A stretch of DNA of 35,993 nucleotides. It comes from Roseateles sp. (GTDB lineage: Bacteria; Pseudomonadota; Gammaproteobacteria; Burkholderiales; Burkholderiaceae_C). Each line of letters begins with the position of its first letter. The stretch's first letter is position 1. Shown here in pieces: positions 28,369-35,993 of the stretch. The notes under the pieces are model-generated. The model was not told the origin of the DNA. It saw only the letters and a list, made by a program, of their open reading frames with translations, and ran no database searches. The DNA lies in contig JAFALK010000077.1 in NCBI GenBank assembly GCA_019234295.1, positions 1 through 35,993 on the forward strand. Reading direction: 5' to 3'. The position numbers and the translations under genes were made by a program.

Positions 28369-29627
28369 GGTTGCAAGCGATCCCGCTGCGCCAGCGTTGG
28401 AAAGAGCTTCCACCATAAGCCCACGACCACCAAGGTCCCGATCCCACCGAGGAGTACCGAGCCCACCGGGCCGAGCAAGGCCGCTGTCACGCCCGATTCG
28501 AACTCGCCCAGCTGGTTGCTCGCGCCGATGAACACCGAGTTCACCGCGCCGACCCGGCCACGCATCTCGTCGGGCGTCTCCAGCTGCACGAGCGACTGGC
28601 GGATCACGACGCTGAACATGTCCGCGGCGCCGCTGACGGCCAGCACCACGAAGGCAAGCCAGAAGGCCGTGGTGAAGGCGAAGCCGATCATGCACAGGCC
28701 GAAGACGGATACCGCACCGAGCAGCCAATGGCCGGCGCGCCGCTCGATCGGCATGCGCGCCAACATCAGACCCACGAGCACGGCCCCCAGTGCGGGCGCC
28801 GAGCGCAGCAGGCCCAGGCCTTGCGGGCCGGCGTGCAGGATGTCCTTGGCAAAGATGGGCAACAGGGCCGTTGCACCTCCCAGGAGCACCGCGAACAGGT
28901 CCAGCGAGATCGCGCCCAGCAGCACGGGGCGCTGCCGGATGAAGCGGATGCCTGCGGTCAGCTGGGCCAGGTCGGGCGCAGGGCGCGTGACGGGTTCGGG
29001 CCGGTGGCGAATCGTCAGAACGCCTGCGATGCCCGCGACCAGCAGCAACAGCGCGACGGCGTAGACCACCGCGGCACCCCAATGCGTGTTTGCGCTACCC
29101 GGTGCGCCAATGCAGGCCGACACGCCAGGCCCCAGCGCGTACAGCGCACCCCCCAGCGCCGGCCCCGCAATCACCGCGGCCTGCATGCTCGAGCTGGCCG
29201 CCGCCACCGCGCGAGGCAGCAGCAGCTGTGGGACCAGCGTGGGCATCAGGGCCTGCTGCGAGGGCATCTGGAAGGCCCTCGCCACTCCCAGCAGTACCGA
29301 GAGCAGCAAGATCATGTGGGCACTGCCCCAGCCTGCGGCGCTGGATACGGCGAGCACTGCAGCTACCGCGCATTGCAGGCCGAGCGCGCCAGCCAGCAGC
29401 AGGCGGCGGTCATGCCGGTCCACGAAATGTCCGGCGGGCAGGGTCAGCAGCAGCGCCGGCAGAAACTGGGCCAGCCCCACGAGTCCCAGGTCCCAGGCGC
29501 TCGCCGTCAGGTCGTACATCTGCCAGCCCAGGGCCACCATCAGCATCTGCGCGGCAGCTCCGCCGGTCACACGCGCGCCGAGCAGGCGCAAGTAGTCGCG
29601 CTGAGCGCGCAATCGGGGAGAGCTCAT
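28365..29627 (-). CDS. MFS transporter, exporter type (MFS_3/EntS-like)
   Basis: The 420-residue protein has about 12 hydrophobic segments and the MFS loop motif between helices 2 and 3 (GHFVDRHDRRLLL). The start YLRLLGARVTGGAAAQMLMV and the segment PSQQALMPTLVP match the MFS_3 branch that includes the enterobactin exporter EntS; QSLVQLETPDEMRGRVGAVN is a second conserved motif of that branch. The exported compound is unknown, and no siderophore genes are in the window. The ATG at 29627 lacks a strong ribosome binding site. It is convergent with the DUF4124-like gene. Confidence 0.88.
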   Translation of the reverse strand: MSSPRLRAQRDYLRLLGARVTGGAAAQMLMVALGWQMYDLTASAWDLGLVGLAQFLPALLLTLPAGHFVDRHDRRLLLAGALGLQCAVAAVLAVSSAAGWGSAHMILLLSVLLGVARAFQMPSQQALMPTLVPQLLLPRAVAAASSSMQAAVIAGPALGGALYALGPGVSACIGAPGSANTHWGAAVVYAVALLLLVAGIAGVLTIRHRPEPVTRPAPDLAQLTAGIRFIRQRPVLLGAISLDLFAVLLGGATALLPIFAKDILHAGPQGLGLLRSAPALGAVLVGLMLARMPIERRAGHWLLGAVSVFGLCMIGFAFTTAFWLAFVVLAVSGAADMFSVVIRQSLVQLETPDEMRGRVGAVNSVFIGASNQLGEFESGVTAALLGPVGSVLLGGIGTLVVVGLWWKLFPTLAQRDRLQP

Positions 29628-30067
29628 CCGCGGAAGTCTAGTTGTGGGACGTCAACGACTTGTTTCGCAGCAAACGCCTGAGGCCGCATCGAAGTCCACG
29701 AGCGTTGCGGGTCGAAGCCCCATGGCCCCGGGCGTTCGACGGCGGAACCCGAATGCCTTCAATTGCTTTTGGACAAGTCGTGCCTTGAGTGAGCGTCGTG
29801 ATTCCGAGCTGCGCGGGCTCGACCCGGGGGCAGGGTGGTTGGCGCACTGCGAGGGACCGCTCTCGCATGCAATGAATCGACGCGAATAAGCCGACATCCA
29901 ACTCCTGAAACGTGTCGCCCGGCAGCCGTCAGTTGGTGCGGTCTTAGATCTTTGGCTCGGTGCGAGCAGCGGATGAAGCCGTCATCACCGAGCTTCAGCG
30001 CAACGTACGGCCACGATCGAAGCCGCCCAAATTGCATGGGCGGCCCTCTTGGATTGCTCTAGGCGGC
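29628..30067. other. 440-base stretch without a gene
   Basis: Short frames on both strands lack start signals and family resemblance. The stretch must contain the promoter of the MFS gene and, at 30022-30044, a hairpin behind the repeat lipoprotein gene. The part at about 29920-30030 has the look of a dispersed intergenic sequence of the kind repeated in Burkholderiales genomes; this is an impression without a search. Confidence 0.5.
30022..30044 (-). terminator. Perfect hairpin downstream of the repeat lipoprotein gene
   Basis: GCCGCCC (30022-30028) and GGGCGGC (30038-30044) form a seven-base stem with a nine-base loop, 23 bases past the stop codon of the minus-strand gene ending at 30068. 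There is no T-tract, so a factor-assisted or weak terminator is the most that can be claimed. Confidence 0.45.
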
Positions 30068-31396
30068 TCAACGCTGGGGTTCGTTGTCTCGGTGCTCGTG
30101 CTCGGTCTCGCCCTTCTTCTCGTGGCTCGCCTTCTCCTTGGCTGCCCGCTCTTTCGCAGCGCGCTGCTCCTCGACTGCCTTCGCAGCGCGCTGATCCTCG
30201 ACTGCCTTCTCTGCCGAAGCCGCAGCGCGTTTGGCCTGGTCATGCATCGCCTTTTCGCGAGCCTCGCGAGCCTCGCGATCCTGCACCTGCCGTTCACGTG
30301 CGGCCTGTTCGGCTTGCACATTGGCGGGAGGTTCGACCTGTGGCTTAGGCTGGGGTGGCTGCGCGCTCGGATGTTGCGGAGCCTGTTGCACCTGCGGAGC
30401 GGCGGCCGTCGGATTCGCCACGCCGGGCTCAGCCGAGTGCTGCTGCGCCGTTGCCGCCGGGTGCAAGGTGCTTTGCATGACGACGGGGTGAACCGTCTGC
30501 GCAGGGGGCAAGGGCGCCGGTGCATGGCCCGAAACGAAAGCAGGCACCGGCTGCCGCGACTGCGGCACCGGAGCGGTGGCACGCACCACTGGGGGCATTG
30601 CCGCAGCAATGTGCGCTTCTGCCGGCACGGCGGATTGGTAGGCGCGGCCGCTCGCAGTGGCCGAGGCGGGCGCGACGATCGTCACGTTGGTCACATTCGT
30701 GACGTTGGTGACGTTGGTGACGTTGGTGACGTTCGTCCTGTTGTAATTGTTGGTGATGCGCATGCCGACGTTGGTGATCGGTGGCGCGGAAGTGACCACC
30801 GCCGGCGGCGTGCCAATCGGCGCGGGAACAATGAGGCCGGGATGTGATCCAGGCGGAGCCGGGACGAACACACCTTGCGGGCCGATGCAGGGCGGGCCGG
30901 CCACCACACCCGGCAGTGCCACTGCCAGCGTCAGATGAAGCGTTGGAGACGGCGGCACGAAAGCCATGCCAGCGGCTCCCCAATGACCACTCACGAACAC
31001 GACGGCGCCGCCGCGGTTCTCGTAGTAGGGGTGTACCCACACCAGATCAGGCTGCGGCGGTGGCGCCCAACGCCCCGCGGCCCAGACCCAGCGGCCCTGC
31101 CAAGCCCAGTACCCGCCAACCCAGACGGCACCTGCGAAGGGCATGGGAGGTGGCACATCAACCAGCATCGGTGGCGGTGCCCAGCCCACCAGCACTGGCG
31201 GAGGTTCGTCAACCGGCGCGTCGACGTACACGCTGACGACGGCTTGCGGCTCGACGTAGACAGCAGCCGCAGGTGGTGGTGGCGGCATCGGACGAGGCTG
31301 CGGGGCGACCTCGTAGACGGTGCATGCGCTGGTCGCCAAAGCGAGCAGCACGGCCACCGTCGGCGCGACCACGGTCGAGATTGAAGCTGTCTTCAT
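30068..31396 (-). CDS. Proline-rich envelope lipoprotein with YXWGXW-type and NVT repeats
   Basis: The 442-residue product starts with a signal sequence ending ALATSAC, so Cys25 is a plausible lipid anchor, although Thr at -3 is unusual. Residues 30-85 are Pro- and Val-rich; 90-140 hold the Trp/Gly repeat AVWVGGYWAWQGRWVWAAGR and VSGHWG, as in YXWGXW-repeat proteins. Residues 222-239 are six tandem Asn-Val-Thr units. A low-complexity Gln/Pro/Ala region follows, and residues about 355-442 form a highly charged coiled coil rich in Ala, Glu, Lys and Arg. It is probably an outer-membrane or periplasm-spanning structural protein. ATG at 31396; the frame upstream is unlikely to be coding. Confidence 0.8.
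   Translation of the reverse strand: MKTASISTVVAPTVAVLLALATSACTVYEVAPQPRPMPPPPPAAAVYVEPQAVVSVYVDAPVDEPPPVLVGWAPPPMLVDVPPPMPFAGAVWVGGYWAWQGRWVWAAGRWAPPPQPDLVWVHPYYENRGGAVVFVSGHWGAAGMAFVPPSPTLHLTLAVALPGVVAGPPCIGPQGVFVPAPPGSHPGLIVPAPIGTPPAVVTSAPPITNVGMRITNNYNRTNVTNVTNVTNVTNVTNVTIVAPASATASGRAYQSAVPAEAHIAAAMPPVVRATAPVPQSRQPVPAFVSGHAPAPLPPAQTVHPVVMQSTLHPAATAQQHSAEPGVANPTAAAPQVQQAPQHPSAQPPQPKPQVEPPANVQAEQAARERQVQDREAREAREKAMHDQAKRAAASAEKAVEDQRAAKAVEEQRAAKERAAKEKASHEKKGETEHEHRDNEPQR
30680..30733. repeat. Nine-base tandem repeat coding Asn-Val-Thr x6
   Basis: The plus strand shows repeated GTTGGTGAC units, the inner copies identical and the outer ones with single changes (GTTGGTCAC, ATTCGTGAC). They encode residues 222-239 of the lipoprotein. 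Nearly identical inner units imply recent slippage. Confidence 0.9.
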
Positions 31397-32167
31397 GAAT
31401 GAGTCCCCATGTTGAATAGATTGACGCCACCGCGCAGGCCGGCTCCTGTGCACATGCTTGCCGCTCAACGAGATCAAATTCGCAATCGTTGACGCGGCAA
31501 TGCATGAAATATGAATGCAAGCGTCCACCTTTGGACGTACGGGTCCCGCGGACGTCCGCGGGCAAGCTGATCCCGGAGCTCCTCTTCTTTCGCTGAAAGG
31601 TCCGGCAGTGCCTGTATCGTATCCAGGGCCACACCCCTTTGGCCGAGCAGTTTCGAAGTTGGCTTCATCTACTTGAGCTGAGGCATACACAGACCCAGAG
31701 CCCAGAAATCAATGCGACAGGGCACGAACACAGATTCGTCGATCAACGTGCGCTGCATCGTGGTACCGGATTTCGAAATCTTGTTCGTGCCGTGCCCGCC
31801 CGGCCGCAGGCGCTTGAATTCAACTTCATCTGCCCGTCCAATGTCAGCGCCGCTTGCGAAAAAAGGGCGTACGCGTTGGCCGTTGGATCCGCGGCCTTGC
31901 CTCCCCTTGACACAGGGGCGCGGCGATGCCGACACCTCCCAGACGGCGGCCGTATCACGCGAGGGCGAACCTGCCTCGCAAATAGCACCCCGGCCGGCAA
32001 TTCGCGCATCCGGCAGTTTTCCATTCCACGCAGTTTCCACCGCCGAAATACCGACCTGCAGACTGGATCGCGTCATTTCGCCAGCGGAGCCGAGAACCAG
32101 CTGTTGTACCGGAAGTACTTGCCGCGGCTGACCGTGCGGCGATCGGCTGTCGCCTCAAGCGACGGCG
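31397..32167. other. 771-base stretch without a supported gene
   Basis: This is the longest gap in the window. It holds the upstream region of the lipoprotein gene and the downstream flank of the DUF1501 gene, with a small hairpin GTCGC-CTCAA-GCGAC at 32149-32163 close to the DUF1501 stop. Open frames cross it on both strands (plus from 31639, minus 31669-32076), but they have no ribosome binding sites and mixed composition. G+C is lower than in neighbouring genes (for example 31480-31530), so it may be worn-out coding DNA. Confidence 0.5.
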
Positions 32168-33559
32168 CTAGACAAAGCCCAAATTTTGGCCCAACGCACT
32201 GCCAGCGTAGTTGCCGATGTTGGGCAGAACGGTGGCGAGTTCCGACGCTGACACGCCGAACCAGCTTGCCAGCGTGGCGGCGTATTGGTCCACGGCCATG
32301 GTCGGGATGAGACGCCCCTGGCCGATGTCGTCTGGTCCACCGTTCGCGAGCGTGGGATTGGTGCCGTAGTAGCGCGCACCGTTGACCGCGCCGCCAAGCA
32401 CGAAGTGCATGCTGCCCCAGCCGTGGTCCGTGCCGTCGTTGTTGGCGGTAAGCGCGCGACCGAAATCGGAGCCGGTGAACGTGGTCACCTGCGAGGCCAC
32501 GCCGAGCTCCACGGTCGTGTCATAGAAGGCTCGCAATGCGTCGGCCAAGTTGGTCAGCAGCGTCGGATGCAAGGTGGCGAGCCCGTCGTGGGTGTCAAAC
32601 CGGCTGGTGGACACGAAGAACACCTGGCGCTTCGCGCCGAGCTGGCTACTCACCGAGATGAGCCGGGCCACCTCCTTCAGCTGTGCGCCCAGGGAGCTTT
32701 GCGGGTCCGCCGCCGCCGGGAACGGCGTGCTCGTGGCGGGCGCTTGGCCTAGCGCGGCAGCCACCTGCGCATACAGGTCCAGCGCCCGGCCTCCGATGGC
32801 GCCCAGGGCCGACTCGAATTCATGCGTCCCGCCACCGCGGATCAGGTTTTGCAGCAGGGCGCCGGCCGCACTCGAACCCTGAAGACTGTCACGGGCGTTC
32901 AGCGCGATCGGGCCACCGGGAGTGATGCTGTACTGCACCGCTGCGCGTCCCGCCAGGAACACCGCATTGCCAGCCAAGTTCATGCAGGTGAGGGTGGCGG
33001 TGCCATTGCCCGACTCCAGCAGATCCCCAATGCGGCCGCCCCAGCCAGATGCCGCGCCCTCGGGCGATGAGGCCTGCCAGTAGCTCTGCTGGTCGTTGTG
33101 CGAGAGCAGTTTGGGCGGTAGCGGCACGCTTGCGGCGTGGTACTGGGCCTTGGTGGTCGGCTGCACCAGCGTGCCGACGTTCAGCATCACCGCCATCTTG
33201 CCCGCATTGAAGATGGGGAGGAGCTTGGCCAGTTCGGGCGCCAGTGCGTACTGCGCGCCACCCGGCAGCGCGACGGACGGCGTCAGCAGCGTGGGGGTCA
33301 GCGCAGATTGGGCATAAGCCAACCCCGGCCGCTGTGCCACGTAGTCTCCGTACTGCGTGCTGTCGTAGGGCACGAGCGTGTTGGCATAGTCGTTGCCGCC
33401 GTAGAGGAACACGCACACCAGCGCCTTGTAGTCCGAGGCATTGGCCGCGGCCGCTTCGCCCATCGCCGCCAGGTTCAGCACGAAGGGCGCGGCCGAACCG
33501 GCCAGCGATAGAGCGCCGGCGCGCTGCAGGAATGCGCGGCGTGATGCGTCGAGCTTCAT
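32168..33559 (-). CDS. DUF1501 family protein, Tat-exported
   Basis: The 463-residue protein begins MKLDASRRAFLQRAGALSLA, with a twin-arginine signal (SRRAFLQ at residues 6-12), so it is exported folded, probably with a metal. DUF1501 proteins have a fold related to alkaline phosphatase and sulfatase families; matching pieces here are CVFLYGGNDYANTLVPYD, FVSTSRFDTHDGLATLHP, VTTFTGSDFGRALTANNDGT and DHGWGSMHFVLGG. The substrate is not known. The ATG at 33559 follows AAGGAG and lies 12 bases after the DUF1800 stop, so the pair is one operon, as in many bacteria. Confidence 0.93.
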   Translation of the reverse strand: MKLDASRRAFLQRAGALSLAGSAAPFVLNLAAMGEAAAANASDYKALVCVFLYGGNDYANTLVPYDSTQYGDYVAQRPGLAYAQSALTPTLLTPSVALPGGAQYALAPELAKLLPIFNAGKMAVMLNVGTLVQPTTKAQYHAASVPLPPKLLSHNDQQSYWQASSPEGAASGWGGRIGDLLESGNGTATLTCMNLAGNAVFLAGRAAVQYSITPGGPIALNARDSLQGSSAAGALLQNLIRGGGTHEFESALGAIGGRALDLYAQVAAALGQAPATSTPFPAAADPQSSLGAQLKEVARLISVSSQLGAKRQVFFVSTSRFDTHDGLATLHPTLLTNLADALRAFYDTTVELGVASQVTTFTGSDFGRALTANNDGTDHGWGSMHFVLGGAVNGARYYGTNPTLANGGPDDIGQGRLIPTMAVDQYAATLASWFGVSASELATVLPNIGNYAGSALGQNLGFV

Positions 33560-33571
33560 GGTCGGTCTCCT

Positions 33572-35278
33572 TCAGCGCAGAACGAGGTATTCGGGCGACG
33601 CCATCACCAGCACCAACGCCGCGACGATGCGGTTGTTCAGTCCTGCGCTGCTTCCGGTGGCGATGGTGTCCAGCGCCGTCTTCATCTGGGTCAGTGTGGC
33701 CGCGCTGATCTGGTTGGCTGCCAGCACGAGGTTGAGCTCATTCAGTAACGCCAGGCTGTCGCCGGCGATGGCCGACAGGGCGGTGTAGTCAGCCTTCGCC
33801 TCGCCCGCGCCGTTCGCAATCACAGACTGCATGTAGTTCACGTAAGCGATCAGCGAGGGCTCGCTGGTCACTTGGAATTCAGGCGCCACCAGACCGCTGC
33901 TGGCGATGGCCGTGCCTGGCGGTGTATAGCCCGGTCGGAACCAGTTGAACACGCTGGGTGAGTGGCCCACGCCTTCGCCCAGCCGGTTGGCCGACGAGGC
34001 CGTGTTGCCGAAGGGCCACGCGTTCGTGGGTGATGTGACGCCGAAAGCGCGCGCCCATTGCGTGAGTCTCACCACCGGCTCGCGCAGCTTGCCGAAGGTG
34101 AGGCTGGAGATCTGTGTGTCGTCGCGCGCCTCGGCATCGGTCAGCACGGCACGGATCACAGCCTTCATGTCGCCGCGCACGCCGCTGCCGTTGTTGGCAA
34201 ACACCTGAGCCACACGTGAAATGTACGCGGCCGAGGGATTGCTGGTCACCAGGTGCTGGATCAACTGCCGACTCACGAAGGGCGGCACGTTGGCATGGTT
34301 GAAGAGACCGTCGAGTGTGAGTTTGCGCGCAATCGCCGGATCGGCGTCTGCAGGCACGCTGATGTCCAGGAAGCTGCTAGCGCCGCTCTCGTGCTTGGAA
34401 GCCGTGACGATCATCGGCATCTGCAACCGGTCGGGCGTGGTGGAATCTGCGGTCGCATATGTGTAGCCCGTCCATACGCGAGCATGCTGCGAAACGTCGG
34501 CCTGCGTGTAGGTGGGCACCGGGCTGCCGCCGGACATGACAAGGCTGCCGTCCATGTTCAGTTGGTAGAGCCCGATAGTGAACAGCTGCATCAGCTCGCG
34601 CGCGTAGTTCTCGTCGGGAATGGACCCGGTGGCGGGGTTTGCCTTCACGCTGCCCAAAAACGAGAGATACAGCCCCATACCCACACTCGTGGACACTGCT
34701 TCCATCAGGTCCCGATAGTTGCCAAAGGCGTTGTCCCAGAGCACGTCCAGGTAAGCGGCCATCGTAAAAGCGCGCCAGTTCCCGCTCAATCCGTCCACGC
34801 TGACCACCCATTGGTCCAGCAGCGCCAGGCCAACGCGCTGACGTAGCACGTCGGTGCTGCTCATCAGCTGGGACCAGACCATCGGGTCCATGCCGCTCGT
34901 GGTGTTGCTGTTGGTCGCGGCGTTGAAGCCGTTGGCCACCAGGAAGTCCCAGAATTTCTGGGGACGCGCCATCGCGAATTGGTTGCTCAGCCAGGTGTCG
35001 ATACTGCTGGCTGCCAGGGCGGTGATGTCGGCCTTGCTGTGTCCTATGGCCGCCTGCGAGAGAAAGCGCGAGGCCTGCGCCGCACTCAAGGGGGCGGGGC
35101 CTGTCGAGCCGGCGCCGCCACTTGAGTTGGTACCCGGGTCGGCAACGCTTCCACCACCCCCACCGCCACAAGCGACCAAAGCCAACGCGGCCAGTGACGA
35201 AGTCAAGGCCGGCACTGCGGTTGGCTGGAGATGCGCAGCAGGGGCTGAGGCCATGGGGAAACATTCCGTCTCGTTCAC
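33572..35278 (-). CDS. DUF1800 family lipoprotein
   Basis: The 568-residue product has the DUF1800 pattern: AQASRFLSQAAIGHSKADI near the start, then PDENYARELMQLFTIGLYQL and LREPVVRLTQWARAFG, ending MASPEYLVLR. The start is the GTG at 35278-35276, because GGAGG lies 6 bases upstream; the frame is open to 35338 but without such a site. The N-terminal segment ALTSSLAALALVACGGGGGG then has a lipobox LVAC with Cys37 and a Gly/Ser linker, so it should be a membrane-anchored lipoprotein. The region before the helix lacks Arg or Lys, which is odd for a signal peptide. It is the upstream partner of DUF1501; function unknown. Confidence 0.92.
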   Translation of the reverse strand: MNETECFPMASAPAAHLQPTAVPALTSSLAALALVACGGGGGGSVADPGTNSSGGAGSTGPAPLSAAQASRFLSQAAIGHSKADITALAASSIDTWLSNQFAMARPQKFWDFLVANGFNAATNSNTTSGMDPMVWSQLMSSTDVLRQRVGLALLDQWVVSVDGLSGNWRAFTMAAYLDVLWDNAFGNYRDLMEAVSTSVGMGLYLSFLGSVKANPATGSIPDENYARELMQLFTIGLYQLNMDGSLVMSGGSPVPTYTQADVSQHARVWTGYTYATADSTTPDRLQMPMIVTASKHESGASSFLDISVPADADPAIARKLTLDGLFNHANVPPFVSRQLIQHLVTSNPSAAYISRVAQVFANNGSGVRGDMKAVIRAVLTDAEARDDTQISSLTFGKLREPVVRLTQWARAFGVTSPTNAWPFGNTASSANRLGEGVGHSPSVFNWFRPGYTPPGTAIASSGLVAPEFQVTSEPSLIAYVNYMQSVIANGAGEAKADYTALSAIAGDSLALLNELNLVLAANQISAATLTQMKTALDTIATGSSAGLNNRIVAALVLVMASPEYLVLR

Positions 35279-35343
35279 GTGACACCTCCACAATTGGTGA
35301 ACATGGAGGCGAAGCCGCAACGAAGGCTGCTTCGCCATGCCGG

Positions 35344-35796
35344 TCAGCGGACGTCCTGGAGCCAGTCTTTGTGCGCAGCCTCGGCTTCTTTCAGCGCACG
35401 GTTAACGTGCTCGAGGGCGCGGTGTCGCAGTTCACGCACCTCGGGATTGTCTTCCTCGCCAGAGACATCGTCGCGGGCCTTCTTCAGCGTCTCAATCGCC
35501 TTGAGCAGGCGGCTGCCATGCTCTTTGGCATCCACCGCAGGATGGTCATCCAGGTCTTTGCCGTCATCGATCGAGGCGCGCTTGATCTCGCCGATGGCGG
35601 CGTCAATCTCGCGGATGCCTAGATCCTCGTGCGCGTACACGCGGCTGTCACCCGCCTGGTGGTAGAGGAACCAGCGCGCCGCGCGCAGGTCGCTCAGGGC
35701 ATGCAGGTAGCCAGGGTGACGACCGGGCAGAGGCTGGGCTTGTGCGACGCCGATGCCGGCCGCCAGAAGCGATATGAGGATGAGGAACTTGCGCAT
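35344..35796 (-). CDS. Small exported helical protein
   Basis: The 150-residue product has a signal peptide (MRKFLILISLLAAGIGVAQA, cleavage after AQA) followed by an all-helical, charged domain: YLHALSDLRAARWFLYHQAG, then EIDAAIGEIKRASIDDGKDL and a C-terminal helix with many Glu, Lys and Arg. Such proteins are widespread and uncharacterised in soil and freshwater bacteria. GGGAAG precedes the ATG at 35796, inside the end of the upstream partial gene, from which it is separated by five bases. It is 65 bases from the DUF1800 start. Confidence 0.8.
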   Translation of the reverse strand: MRKFLILISLLAAGIGVAQAQPLPGRHPGYLHALSDLRAARWFLYHQAGDSRVYAHEDLGIREIDAAIGEIKRASIDDGKDLDDHPAVDAKEHGSRLLKAIETLKKARDDVSGEEDNPEVRELRHRALEHVNRALKEAEAAHKDWLQDVR

Positions 35797-35801
35797 GGTG
35801 T

Positions 35802-35993
35802 TTACTTCCCAATCTCTTTGCTGACCTTGTTTTCCTGCTGGTTCAGCACCTTCTGCTCGGACTTGGTGATGTGGCCACCGTTTTGTGCAGCCATGTCACG
35901 CTCTTCCTGGCGAATCTGGCGATCTTCCTTATGAAGCTTGGCCGCCTTGGCCTTGCTCATCTCGCCTTCCTTGACCTCGTCCTTGATGCGATC
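35802..35993 (-). CDS. Charged helical protein, C-terminal 63 codons (cut by window end)
   Basis: On the minus strand the frame enters from the window end and stops with TAA at 35804-35802. The visible part is DRIKDEVKEGEMSKAKAAKL, then KEDRQIRQEERDMAAQNGGH and ITKSEQKVLNQQENKVSKEI plus GK. The two halves have a repeated plan, a Glu/Lys helix followed by Gly-x-(Met/Ile)-(Ser/Thr)-Lys, as in exported repeat proteins of Burkholderiales of unknown role. The missing start should carry a signal peptide. It is probably co-transcribed with the next gene. Confidence 0.7.
   Translation of the reverse strand, partial: DRIKDEVKEGEMSKAKAAKLHKEDRQIRQEERDMAAQNGGHITKSEQKVLNQQENKVSKEIGK

Noticed and set aside
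30680..30733. CRISPR-like array
   Set aside because: The repeats are nine bases without spacers and in frame inside a gene; no CRISPR array or cas gene is visible anywhere in the window.
29960..30847. Plus-strand frame with Gly-Asp-Val repeats
   Set aside because: The repeat is the opposite-strand reading of the Asn-Val-Thr repeat in the lipoprotein gene, which has a signal peptide and known repeat types.
31669..32076. 135-codon minus-strand frame in the long gap
   Set aside because: No ribosome binding site, Arg/Gly-rich composition and no family resemblance.

Overview
The window reads as chromosomal DNA of a high-G+C betaproteobacterium of the order Burkholderiales, most likely near the Rubrivivax/Leptothrix/Roseateles group. 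This rests on the gene orders ispB/tRNA-Pro/rplU-rpmA-obgE-proB, proS-transglycosylase and hemA-prfA-prmC-grxD-ubiX, on polyhydroxybutyrate (PHB) degradation genes, and on the G+C-rich third codon positions. The assignment is an inference from gene order and protein recognition; no search was run.

Layout. (1) Positions 1 to about 4640 are an accessory segment of visibly lower and more uneven G+C. It starts inside an IS3-type insertion sequence (orfA complete, orfB cut by the window edge) and then carries small unassigned genes: a membrane protein, a 74-residue possible zinc-binding protein, a 104-residue protein, a 134-residue protein, a predicted proteasome-like Ntn hydrolase with its own terminator, and a multi-pass membrane protein. 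It lies on the 3' side of a tRNA-Pro(CGG) gene, a typical position for integrated DNA. (2) Positions 4700-12800 are core genes: tRNA-Pro, ispB, rplU, rpmA, obgE, proB, rppH, proS, a lytic transglycosylase, ubiX and grxD. (3) Positions 12860-18400 hold an outer-membrane protein, prmC, prfA, hemA, a small membrane protein and miaB. (4) Positions 18550-25900 hold a possible decayed gene, an exported protein, 3-hydroxybutyrate dehydrogenase, a membrane protein, a MASE4 hybrid histidine kinase, a fragment of a DUF1501 gene, an intracellular PHB depolymerase, a glutathione transferase-like protein and a cupin. (5) Positions 26000-35993 are envelope-oriented: an RDD/ClpP-like fusion with a DUF4124-like partner, an MFS exporter, a proline-rich repeat lipoprotein, a DUF1501/DUF1800 pair and two small exported proteins, the last cut by the window end.

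How the genes work together. PHB depolymerase and 3-hydroxybutyrate dehydrogenase form a PHB mobilisation route. IspB supplies the quinone side chain and UbiX the prenylated flavin used by UbiD in ubiquinone synthesis. HemA opens haem synthesis. PrfA and PrmC are a release factor and its methylase. ProB, ProS and tRNA-Pro are proline supply and use. Several same-strand neighbours overlap by stop/start fusions (ATGA, GTGA, and three with a TTG start inside TTGA), which points to translational coupling and means ATG-only start calling would miss genes.

The least ordinary items are the DUF1501 C-terminal remnant at 23218-23328, which resembles the intact DUF1501 protein 9 kb away; the RDD plus ClpP-like fusion; the isolated Ntn hydrolase in the accessory segment; and the Asn-Val-Thr tandem repeat in the envelope lipoprotein. 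I did not find a clearly recognisable defence, CRISPR or biosynthetic system.
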